A DNA stretch of 64,000 nucleotides, taken from the NCBI GenBank assembly GCA_025769875.1, contig JAGFNK010000192.1, positions 1-64,000 of the forward strand, given 5' to 3'. A program made the translations under genes and the position numbers. The stretch is from Russula earlei. Its lineage: Eukaryota > Basidiomycota > Agaricomycetes > Russulales > Russulaceae. Below the pieces are notes generated by a model. That model was not told where the DNA came from. It saw only the letters and a program-made list of their open reading frames with translations, and searched no databases. Of the stretch, positions 22,962 through 33,364 are shown in pieces (within the stretch, counting starts at the first letter, position 1; every line of letters starts with the position of its first letter).

Positions 22962-25087
22962 TTACAACGATACAAAGGAAGTGTCCATGCCATACCCAAA
23001 GTCCCAGATACAGATCCGCTACGTCCAGAAAAAGAGCCCGTGAATATCGGGAAGGTTGAAAGGACACACGTTACTTACCTGATCCTCTCCACACGACACG
23101 ACCTGTGGTATCCATTAGCCGCAGCATAGGAGGGGAAATATGGCCGCACCCACTTTTGTACAATCAAAACCCACAGAAAATATGCGGCCAATGTGCCCTC
23201 CCACGAGGTCGGTAACAAGGCGTCCGGTTTTGCGATCCCACACTTTGACACTAAAATCATAGCTACCGCTGACGACGAAATTGGCACTCAATGCGACATT
23301 GCGAACCAGGTCACTGTGTGCACACTGCTGACGGGACTTGCGCGGCCTCTCGCTCGAGGTTGCTGTGTTCGTCGTAGGATCGACAATGCCTACGTTGACC
23401 CCGCAATTGTGACAGACCGCAAGCGTGGAATTTTCTTCGCAGGAATCCTGGTCCAGAAACGGTGCCACAGGCAACGGCACTGCCGCTTGTACGTCGAATT
23501 CAGACGATGTGGACCAGCCAAGCGTGGACTCGAGGTTGAAGAGCCTGATATGTTTGTCCGAGGAGCCCGAAAGTACGATGGGGAAATCCAGATCGATGGA
23601 TGCAATACTACCGAGAAGAGCACATCAGAAGCACGTCAGATAGGTAGACGCTATATCGGGCATCGGGTGAGAAATGAAATGGTGAGGGGACTTACCCCCT
23701 GCTGTGGTGATTCTCGAAAGTGCGTAGAAGAGCTCCTGTATTGGCATCCCAGAGCCTCAAAGAGCGGTCACCTGACGCAGAGACAATGTGTGTGGGGGAG
23801 ACGGAAAGTGCGTTGACCGCGGCACGATGACCAGTCATGATGTGCAGTGGGTCAAGATCTGGGAAAAGGTAGGTTCGAACGGTACGGTCTCGGAGCAGGA
23901 CATCAGGCGCAGCAATGAGATTTCCGGAAAAACTCACACACCTTTTGAACATGATACCAAGCGCGCGTCGTCGAAACGAACACATAGGACGCTGTCCTCG
24001 TGATCGTCGATGACCTTTACCACCCTGTTCTGCACCAGGTCCCATACAACGACGTTGCTGTCGCTCCCTGCGCTGGCCAGATAGTCGCCGTGAACGCATA
24101 TACTCAAAACGCTCCCTTCATGCACGCCTTGGATGGTGCGGAGTACAGCTCCGGTCGTAAGGTCCCATTCCTTGATCGTGCGATCCTTGGACCCTGTAAA
24201 CAGGACCTGATTGCCAGTTCCTAGGTATGTGTAGAGCTGGAGGCAATATATCGTGTTGGCGTGGGAACCAGGAGTTCCTCGTGATAGCAGAGTGGAGAGA
24301 CGATAGGAGCCCGAGAGGAAGCGGTGTTGCAAACGAGTGCGGGTGAGATGAAGAAGCTTGTAATTTGGACGCTGGTGCTGAGCAGATTGCGTTGCAGAGG
24401 CCGAAGGAGAAGGGAGGCGCGCAGCCAGCTTGCGAGCGCCAATGCGACCGCAGGAACCCGTGCGACGGGCAGGGCCCGTTGATGACTGGTACCGAGTTAC
24501 GAACCCCTGGAGACTTGGAGCTGCCGTGGACCATTCCTCCCAGGGATCGTCCGATGCGAAGCCAGAGTCTTCGACGATGCGCGGGTACATGTCAGGTGGC
24601 ATTTCTATTTCCTCGTCGCCCATTCCCTCGTCATCGGTGTCGTGCTGCACAGATTGGGAGGAAGGGTATTGGAGATACGGCCGCGAAGGGGGGTTCTTCC
24701 AGTACCACCCCTTGGTCGTGCATAGTCGTTTCCAGAGGGTGTAGTCGTCAGCAAGGGTGCGCCAGCGTCGACTGACCAAGCCGCATTGGAGGAGCGTCTT
24801 TGAAGGGAGATAGGAGAAGATGTGCAAAGCGAGCTCTGTGGGAAGGAGCTGTTGTTGTCGAGTTGGTTAGAGGGAAAGAAGGATAAGACGAGGAGCGAGG
24901 ACGAACGCCGACGACATCCAGCTGAAGGAGAGGGACGATCCTCTTCTGGATGTTAGCGAGAGATGACCTTGGAAGGGAAGCCAACAAGGCGTAGACGAGA
25001 TCTTTCGCACGAGGTTCTCAGTTCTCAGCATCAAGCTCTACTGAATCGGAAGCGCGTACCTTCACGTTCCTGGATTGATTCTTCCAT
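22962..25087 (-). CDS. F-box/WD40 protein, SCF ubiquitin-ligase substrate adaptor
   Basis: Seven exons (25,087-25,060; 25,016-24,907; 24,848-23,942; 23,888-23,696; 23,607-23,154; 23,102-23,079; 23,018-22,962) splice in frame to 590 residues. A short leader (PRAKDLVYALLASLPRSS) is followed by an F-box at about residues 47-90 (LPTELALHIFSYLPSKTLLQ, then VSRRWRTLADD), which would bind Skp1. The C-terminal half is a WD40 propeller with repeat ends such as DRTIKEWDL, SNVVVWDL, DRSLRLWD, DFSVKVWD and ICIWDF. The layout matches Cdc4/Met30/Pop1-type adaptors that recruit phosphorylated substrates for ubiquitination; which paralogue is not decided. Exon 6 is only 24 nt (VVSCGEDQ). Confidence 0.9.
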
Positions 25088-25193
25088 GTCCACTGCAACA
25101 ACGACGACAAGAGCAAATGTGCCACTCAATTAAGCTAAAACATCATTCCCACGACCGACCAATGTAAATAAATAAATTACATATACACCCAAT

Positions 25194-25213
25194 GTCACGT
25201 CACGTCACGTCAC
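25194..25213. repeat. (ACGTC)n microsatellite
   Basis: Four consecutive tcacg/acgtc units overlap the stop end of the SH3-protein gene. Confidence 0.8.
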
Positions 25214-26433
25214 CCCCATGTGGCAACCGAACGCAAAGAGCTCGCTCGTCGCGTGGAGCGCCTGTCCCCAGTGCGCGAAACTCCTGCGAACTGCCCCCCG
25301 CCGCCTTCGAGGCACTCCAGCGGCACCATGCCTTGCTCCCCAGTACTATTTCTACATAGTGCCCACCCGTCGTCAAACTCCGTTTGGATGTATAGCGTCT
25401 CCCCGGGCGTGATTGGCAGCTCGTCCGGAAGCTGAGGGACGAATCTCACCCGGACGGTCGTCGGCACGCCGAATGTGTCGACAGAGGCTATCGACGGTAC
25501 GTTTGGTGAGTGCGTATCGGATACGGGGGAAACTGGGGGATTGTTGTAAGACTGCGGAGGCGCAGTCGGAGACACGGGGCTGTACGGCAGTGGCGGCTTG
25601 CGCGCGATGGTTCGAACAGGTACTGGGGCTCCCACGACACTGTCTCCCGGGCCCGCCGGTGGCGGCTGACTTGGCCCCGCGGCCGCTGCATCTGAGGCGA
25701 CCGAGTGAACGTGGCCGACGCCCTTCTCCAGCGAGGAGTCAGAGTCGGGACGTGGTGTCAGGCCGGTAGTCCATGTGACGCGGCTTGCAACGCGCTTCTG
25801 GATCCGGCGGTTCCTGACAACGAAGAATGACGCTGCACACAACACGAACAGGACGAGTAGGACTATGGCCGCGATGGCCCCTCCCGAGAGACCGGAGTGT
25901 GTCCCCGACCCGCCGGTCGTACCAGCCAGAAAGGTGTCCGCGGGTGAGGTCGTCGCAGGCATCGTTGCGCTCCCGAAAGGAATGTTTGGGCTGTCTGGGG
26001 AGGATGCTCTAGGACTTGGGATGAGCGGGGTGCTGGTAGAGGAGGTAGGCGATGGTGATGGTGGTGGTGATGGTGGTGGTAAAGATGATGACAATACAAT
26101 GCTCGAAGAGCTTGTGATCGCCGGAAAGGTGGCGTTAAGTACAGGATCAGGCAGGGGCAATTCCTCTGGTGAAACAATCAGCGTTGAGACCTGCACAACG
26201 GTGGTCTGGATGGGCGCGCTCCCCGTGCTCAAGGCCGGTGCATTAGTAAGGGAATCGGTGGGCACCGGGGAGCTAATGGTCAGGGGAGCCAAACCACCCT
26301 GGTTATCAAACGCGTCGTAGTACAGGTTTGGGCGCGCCGGTCCCGCGCCTGGCGAGTAGCGCAGTTCATCGGTCGGGCGTGGCCCCGGGTTCAATGGGAG
26401 GACCTGCACAGCAGGATGAAAGGGAGGAGACAT
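25210..26433 (-). CDS. Single-pass membrane protein with C-terminal SH3 domain
   Basis: One open frame of 407 residues. Residues 1-180 are Ser/Thr/Pro-rich and probably extracellular. A membrane helix follows near residue 185-208 (AIAAIVLLVLFVLCAASFFVV), then a basic stop-transfer stretch (RNRRIQKR). After a disordered Pro-rich cytosolic part, an SH3 domain occupies about residues 325-390 (VRVRFVPQLPDELPITPGE, GWALCRN, GMVPLECL). The design recalls cortical or fusion-related membrane SH3 proteins (Fus1/Sho1-like topology), but no orthologue is claimed. A true N-terminus with a signal peptide may lie upstream: a possible acceptor (ctgtgcag) precedes VLPLNPG at about 26,403, so ATG 26,433 is tentative. 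Confidence 0.75.
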   Translation of the reverse strand: MSPPFHPAVQVLPLNPGPRPTDELRYSPGAGPARPNLYYDAFDNQGGLAPLTISSPVPTDSLTNAPALSTGSAPIQTTVVQVSTLIVSPEELPLPDPVLNATFPAITSSSSIVLSSSLPPPSPPPSPSPTSSTSTPLIPSPRASSPDSPNIPFGSATMPATTSPADTFLAGTTGGSGTHSGLSGGAIAAIVLLVLFVLCAASFFVVRNRRIQKRVASRVTWTTGLTPRPDSDSSLEKGVGHVHSVASDAAAAGPSQPPPAGPGDSVVGAPVPVRTIARKPPLPYSPVSPTAPPQSYNNPPVSPVSDTHSPNVPSIASVDTFGVPTTVRVRFVPQLPDELPITPGETLYIQTEFDDGWALCRNSTGEQGMVPLECLEGGGGQFAGVSRTGDRRSTRRASSLRSVATWG

Positions 26434-27492
26434 GAGAAAAGGAGTGAAGAGGGCCAGAGGGCCAGAAGTTGGGGGAGAGCGAGAGTGACCGCGTTATACG
26501 CAGCTGGTCTGCCCAGCCCCACTTCGCTTTCAAGTCCCGTCCCGTGAACAAGGATGGGTGCGTGCGAGAAGGCCGCTGAAGAATGAACAAATGGGCATTT
26601 TGAATCTCCCGCCTTGCGACGGTCGTGGGGCGGCAACGCTCTCGATAGCAACACACCGTTTAACGGACAACGCCTCGACAATGAGAAAGGGCCATGGAGG
26701 CGCTTAATTTCCTTTTACGGAAATTGGACCCTGTGCTGGGACTGCGGGTGATCGGGTCCAGCAATATACAACAACCTACAAGTAGCACTGACAATATACC
26801 TACCCGCTTCAATTCTCTGCTCGGTGCCTCTCGGTTCGTGAAATAATGGACGTGGGTCGAGTGGTGTACGTGCACATTCCAACAGGGCCATCTCGGGTTC
26901 GGGTCCACCGAACGAATGTACCAATTAGGACAATACAATTGAATAGGCACGCTCGCTATCAAGAAAGCGATGCAATGCAAGGTATAATGAGGTATGTATG
27001 GATTGATCGAAGTAAGAATGTATGTAGGCTATTGCGAATAGTCGGATCTTTGACATGCCGTGCACAGTAGTTGATGCGCTGAAGTGTGATGCGCTGATAC
27101 CACCGATATTAGATTCTCGGCCGGAGAGCCAAGACAGCCATTGACTATTGGATGCCCTCCAGGACTCGCATGAGGGAATAATCCCACCGGGTTCAGGAAG
27201 GACCTTGGCAACTTTCACATCACACACATGTATGGTACCTGGTCTAGGACATCTCCGCAATCATGATAGTACCTTTATAAAGCGGGTGCTGTCTAGTCTG
27301 GCTCTCGGTACAGCAAATAACAGTCCATTAGAGATTTGGAGGGGTAAAGTATTTGGCGTACGACACCAATGTGGGTAGAGGGTCGTTGTGCATGACGTAC
27401 TATAAATATCACGACGGTCTTCTCGAACGGTGATACGTCGACATGCGCCTGCAGCCTGGCCTCTTGACAGCCCGTCTTAATTGCTTCCGGAC
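26434..27492. other. Intergenic, no gene recognised
   Basis: Contains the upstream region of the SH3 gene and the 3' flank of FAN1. Short overlapping frames only. A hydrophobic minus-strand frame near 26,440-26,500 could be a missing signal-peptide exon of the SH3 gene, but it could not be spliced convincingly. Confidence 0.45.
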
Positions 27493-30400
27493 CTACCCAA
27501 TCGCCAGGCGCTTCGCCACAGGCTCCCTTGGCAAAGTCTCGTCCGCGGAGCGCTTCTTGGCCAGGGTGACATCCAGGTCGCTCTCCTGAAGATACTGTGA
27601 TGCGTCTAATTCATCCTCCTCTTCCCACACGGATATTACGGTCTCCGCCTCCCTGTCGACGGGTTTGGGTTTTCTCCGTGCAGCGCGCGACTTCTTCTTG
27701 CCGTTCCCGGTAATTTGCCGTTTTGTACCCAGTTCTGCTACATGACACACTTCGACGCTGACCTCTGCGCGCTGCATAACGTCAATCCAGAGCTGATAGG
27801 CGTCCATAAGTAATGGGCATTGAGGCTGAGGTTGAAAGAAATCCCCACTTTTTGATTCTCCTGCAGCTTGTCTCCAGGACCCTTGACTTCCACGAACTTG
27901 CATTGTTTTTCTGCATAATTCCAAATAAAAAGATCAGGGACTCCCGACCCGCGCTGGGCGTAATCTTCGCAAAGGACTCGACACAAGCAAGCTAGTGCCT
28001 CCCCTCGAAAACACTGCAATAACGTCACACCTGCAGGAGCTGGGAAAGTCGGCACCTACCTCTGCTATTTCCAGGAGATCCTCCCTGGGGAACTGATCCC
28101 AGCGCACACCCAAACACCAGGTCCCACGCTCCCGGTGCTCTTCGTCTACGGTTTGAATGATGTTGCGTGCGTTACCTTCGCAGATTTGATCCAGGCGAGT
28201 TTCAATGGGTCCCTGCCGTGCATGATAGAACGTGTCCTCGAATATATCGAGCGGGGCCATCTGATAAGGAGTTTCAAATGCCCCAGGTATTGGGGCAAAT
28301 ACGATGTCCCAAAATAGCAGGCCAAAGAGGGTCGTGACGATGCGGCCTTCGCAGTGATAACCCTTGTAACCAAGGCGCTCGTAGTGTTGTAACGCATACG
28401 TCTCGACGTTAACGACCTCATCGCCTTGTCCCTTCCACATCGATTTTCCCTTCTGGACGTCCTTGGTACGTAAGAAACACATGTCAGGATCAGCGAAAAT
28501 AGTTCTAATGGGACATTCGTACCCCGAGAACGCCAGCGGCGGGTGCAGTAACCTGCCTGGTCTTGAAGGTCGGTTTTACAACTGAAAATGGTAAGACCCT
28601 TTGCTTTCCCTCTGCTGGCGTGTCAAGGGGCGGCTCTGGAACTGCAAGAATGCTCCGTAGTCGGATGCCTGTGATAGATACGTCCTCAGCGACGGAGAGC
28701 GGATCATCTTGGTGTCGTTCCTCTGGGCTAATGCCCATCTTTTTCTCCAATGCCGTAAGTCGGCGAGATAGACTAGGGCGGTAGACTGAGAGCATGATAA
28801 TCAGGGCTTCATTACAAAATGGGGTGGGGCGCTCTCACCAATGTGCGTATCTCGGTCATTCAGGGCATCGAGCAGGCCACGCATCGCACGCCTCAGGTTT
28901 TCAGAACTTTTCCCACAGTACCTCGTCAGCACCAGAGCCCGCCTTTCGTACCACTTCCCACGCCTCCCGCGCCTCCAACGGCGCTGACTCAGGAGAGTCT
29001 CGAGTACTTCCAGTTCACGGCCATGGTATTTCAGAATCCCGAGAGCTTCCGCGCCTTTCTGCACAATCCGAGTGAGGACATGACCTGACAGGGTAGTCCA
29101 ATGATGAGGTAAGGTGTTCATGGAGGTGCTCAAGTAAATACCTCGATCAAATCTCTCGAGTCCGCCAGGTCTCGGATCGCAGTGACCTTCTCCGAGCTCC
29201 TTCCATTCAGCATACGCGAGCTCGAATATGGCGAGCACTGCCCGTGCGTCGCGAGCGCGTTGGCTCTCTTCAACGACATCACCTTCCAAGCATATCTCGG
29301 CCGTAGCACCGGACTCGCTTTTGGGTGGGAGCTCATGGGTAAGATGACTCGTCACTGAGCGCGAGCGCGAGCGAGCCCTGGCTGTTCCGTTGTGAAGAGC
29401 GTCCACCTGTGCTTCGAGTTCCAGGGCTCGCTCATACGCTAGAAGCGCAGCCCGTGTAGGCCAGATGTCGGAGCTTCGTATGCAGTCGTAAGGCTGAAAA
29501 GCACGCTTACGTGCACGAGAGAGGATGGAAGGCGTAAGAATGTCCGGGGTGTAGTGCGTGCTTAAACACCTCTGTGTTACTGGGGCGTACATAAAAGGCA
29601 AAAGGGGCGCATACCAACGAAAGTAAACCAGGTTCAGCCTACGCAGAAGGGCGAACACGGAATCATTGACCCGAATACATGTTCCTATGAAGTCACTCGG
29701 TCCCAAGTAGGGAACTGAGAAAGAGGGGACGAACCAAGCACTTTCATGGTCATTTGGCGCAGATGGTCGCATTGTGACTTCCTGATGAAAGGTAATCGTC
29801 TTTGTTTTACAGGCAATTTTGCAACCTTTGCTCTCGGGCCAACAGAAGGCAAAATCGACTGCGAGGAAGCGTGTTTGATCAACAAACTCTCGATTGCCGC
29901 CCGCTGCACCAGTACAATTGGTCAGGGTGAACGTTATCACCTTGAGAGACAGCTCACGTTCAAGCTAGCCTTCCCGATCTTCATATCTTTCGCCAGCTGC
30001 TTGAGCTCATCCATGCTCAGACAGTCCAGAAGCTCATGAAGCTCGGCGTTGGACTCGTCCTGGGCAAAAAAGGAGAGATCTCCGCAGGGATGCTCGGAAA
30101 TACCCTCAATCTTTACAGAGGATGGGCCAGATTCAGTCTTTGGCCTCTCCGAAAAAAGAGCGGGAGGCGGCTTGGTGATTTCCATCTCATCAAGAGTGAG
30201 GTCGATGATCTCCGGTTTTTCTTGTTTGAGTACGTGCTTCTCAGGAAAACATTGCTTTGGACAGACGCAAAGCAGCTGGATTGCTGTCGTTATATTCTCA
30301 CCCAGTTCGTGCTGGTACTTCAGTGAGCTGAGACGATGCCACTTTCCAGGTTTGCGAAGACAGAGGCGAATGAGAAGATATTTGGCTGAGTCTACGTGCG

Positions 30401-30755
30401 TGAAGATAAACAAGAGATTGGAATGCGGATCACAGTTTCAACACGCACACGGAAGTAAACTGAATCGGTCGATAAAGTCGATTTCGGAAGGGTGGAGAAG
30501 GTGGGATTCGTAATTGAGTATGGCAATCAACATCTCTGAATTAGTCCGTTAACGCGGCCTCGAGTCTCGGCAAAGAATGGATTATGTACCATCAAAGAGT
30601 TCAACATACATAGACTGACGCTTTTCATCGACTTCTAAATAATCATCTTCGTCTACGCGGTCAGACAGGACAGCGCGTTGGTGAATTTCCGAGTCACCAT
30701 CCAGGCCAAATATGAAAGCCTGAACAGACTGTGTGCTAGGTGATGCCAGAGACAT
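27493..30755 (-). CDS. FAN1: Fanconi-associated nuclease FAN1
   Basis: Eleven exons could be joined in frame (30,755-30,590; 30,535-30,449; 30,391-29,958; 29,903-29,735; 29,684-29,615; 29,560-29,142; 29,084-28,839; 28,785-28,553; 28,461-28,060; 28,013-27,849; 27,792-27,493), giving 896 residues. Signatures in order: LRKPGKWHRLSSL, a SAP-like DNA-binding stretch (CLSMDELKQLAKDMKIGKA), CIRVNDSVFALLRRLNLVYF, KGKSMWKGQGDEV, and the C-terminal VRR-NUC domain with RGSGVPDLFIWN and FVEVKGPGDKL carrying the catalytic Asp, Glu and Lys. The family is a structure-selective 5' flap endo/exonuclease in interstrand-crosslink repair. No UBZ finger is seen at the N-terminus, as in other fungal FAN1. The start (MSLASPSTQSV) is the first in-frame ATG. 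It is transcribed away from SNW1. Confidence 0.93.
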
Positions 30756-31121
30756 GGTTTCCTGGGAGATACTTTTAATACATGAGTATAGATGGATTTA
30801 GATGTAAGATGTGGGAAGCGGGATAGCCAGAGTGCGCGCGCCTGGTCTGTGACACATATAACAACCTCGACCTCACGTGTCCGCGTTTGGGACATCAGCC
30901 GCTTGCTTGACAATTCGCATCAGCGGTGACAGGGTAATTCCTATCGATACGTAGTAAATATTAAATACCGTACTCTTCCCAACAACAATGAAATAAGAGT
31001 AGCCCGCATGAGCTAGATGATCAAAGGTGGTGAGCGACAATACAATAACGGCCCAAACAGATTTGTCAGCAGCCCATCTTGCACCCCCTCTGTTGCTCGT
31101 TCAAAGTCAAGACAGGACAAG
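30756..31121. promoter_or_regulatory. Shared upstream region FAN1 / SNW1
   Basis: 366 bp between divergent start codons. No TATA box was identified with confidence. The spacing suggests common or closely packed promoters. Confidence 0.5.
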
Positions 31122-33125
31122 ATGCTGGCTAATGCTCTTGCTGCGTAAGTGCCATGTACCTTTCAATTTTCAGCTCCAGTAACGTGCTCCGACCAGTGCA
31201 CTTCCTCCCCCAATCCATGCTCCTGCCGTTCCGGACGAGGAGGAAATCTTCCAACAAACCACTACATCCACACTCACTCCCCCAGTTGTTTCTCATCAAG
31301 TCGTACCTCCTTATGGACAGAGAAATGGATGGAAGCCAACGTCACAGGAGGACTATGGTACACGTTTCCTGCACGCTTTTTGAACTTTTCTTACCTTGTC
31401 GTTTCCAGGCGATGGAGGTGCTTTTCCGGAGTGTCATGTAGCCCAATATCCTCTAGATATGGGTCGGAAAAAGGTATGTTTCCCTGACGCCATGCATCCC
31501 ATATCATATCATCTCATGACTTCATAGGCTTCCTCAGGGAATACACTCGCCCTTCAAGTGGACAGCGAGGGCAACGTTCGATATGATGCTATCGCGCACC
31601 AAGGTCATCGGCACGGAAAGCTGGTTCAGTCCCAGTTTAAAGATCTCGTGCCTTTAGCACATCGGAAAGACCTGGATGATGAAGCGCGTTCTATGGAGCG
31701 ACCCTCGGATGAGGAAGTACAAGCCACCGCCGAGAGGACACGGGCTGCGCTCGAAAAGATCACCAATGGAAAGATCAAAGCCGCGCAGCCCAAAAGTGTT
31801 CCAGATAGTCAGGGAAAGACGTCATTTATTCGATACACTCCCGGTCAACAATCTGGTGGCGCCTTACAACAACGCATCATTAAAATGACTGAAGTCGTAG
31901 AGGACCCACTCGAGCCTCCACGGTTCAAGCATAAGAAGATTCCTCGTGGGCCTCCTAGTCCACCACCACCAGTACTCCGCAGTCCACCAAGGAAAGCAAC
32001 CGCCCAGGAACAGAAGGAATGGATGATCCCGCCATCAATATCTAATTGGAAAAATAACAAGGGGTTCACCATTCCTCTGGACAAACGATTGGCTTCTGAC
32101 GGTCGTGGTTTACAAGACGTACGTGAACTTGCTTGTTTCCCACTATGTCCCGTTGATCTCTCCCACTAGGTACACATTAATGACAACTTTGCCAAGTTTT
32201 CGGAAGCGCTATATATCGCTGACCGACACTCACGAGAGGAGGTCCATCAGCGTGCTTTGATGCAGCAAAAGCTTGTCCAAAAGGAGAAAGCTGCCAAAGA
32301 GGAAAACCTGCGCCTGCTGGCGCAACGTGCACGGGAGGAGCGCGCTGGCATCGCACCTTCCCGGCCCGCAGCCGAAACACAAGCTGCCATGAGGACCTCC
32401 CTTGCTGCGTATGGGAGTGGCTCGGGAAGCGCATCGGAAGGCGACGACTCTGAAGAGGAAGAGGCCGCTAAAGTGCGCGACGACATGCGTGCAGATAAAC
32501 GGCGTGAACGCGAGCGTGAGATGCGCATGAACAATATGGGAACGGAGCAGCGCGCCAAGATGCTTGCGCGTAAACAAAACCGTGACATATCGGAAAAAAT
32601 TGCGCTTGGTCTTGCAAAGCCGACGTTATCAAAAGAGTCTATGCTCGACTCGCGCCTATTCAACCAGGAATCACTATCAGGCCAGTTTGGGGACGAAGAA
32701 TCATATAGTTTGTATGACAAACCCCTCTTTCATGGATCGTCAGCCGCTGCGGCGATATACAAGGCCCGCGGCAACATTACAGAAGAGGATGAGGATCGCT
32801 TTGGCGGCGGGACTGAGGAGGGCATTGGGCGTGCATTGGATAATGATCGGTTCGGATTAGGACAGGCACAGGTAGGGTTCGAGGGTGCTCGGGAACAGGA
32901 AGTAAGGGAAGGTCCTGTGCAGTTTGAGAAGGATACGACGGACGTATTCGGTGTCGATAAGTTCCTGGACGAAGCGAAGAGCGGGCGCAAACGGGGATTA
33001 GACACTGAAGCGTGAGTTTTAACTTTCAATTTTCCTAGCCCTGCTCGTGCTGACAGAGATTACGGGTTTCCAGGGGATCGTCGCGAAAACGGCAACAAAT
33101 AGATAAGGCAGCGCAAAGAGAATGA
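31122..33125 (+). CDS. PRP45: SNW/SKIP-domain splicing factor Prp45
   Basis: Six exons (31,122-31,144; 31,197-31,357; 31,409-31,473; 31,528-32,118; 32,170-33,011; 33,074-33,125) splice in frame to 577 residues. Conserved family blocks are PPYGQRNGWKPTSQEDYGD, GGAFPECHVAQYPLDMGRK, the SNWKN signature followed by GFTIPLDKRLASDGRGLQ, and FAKFSEALYIADR. A charged helical C-terminal half follows, with EEEEAAKVRDDMRADKRR and FGVDKFLDEA. SNW1/Prp45 bridges the activated spliceosome and is a core NineTeen-related factor; in animals it is also a transcription co-regulator. The second exon must start at 31,197, because the nearer acceptor would include a stop. The final exon adds GSSRKRQQIDKAAQRE. Confidence 0.93.
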
Positions 33126-33364
33126 TTATTATTCCACAGCTTGTCGTTTTGTTTCGTTGTCGTTGTACCTCTATCTCACGTGACCTACGTATAATTCAAC
33201 TTGCCGTTTTAGTTACTTTTAGCATTGCGGACAGAAGCGTTTTCTTGATGTTCAGCGAGTTGGACGATTAGCAATATGCTGGCCATACTACCACGGGGCA
33301 TATAACTATCACAGAGCATTCCGCTCTCCGAAGAGGTCCTCCCACTCTGCCTTCATCTTGTCAG

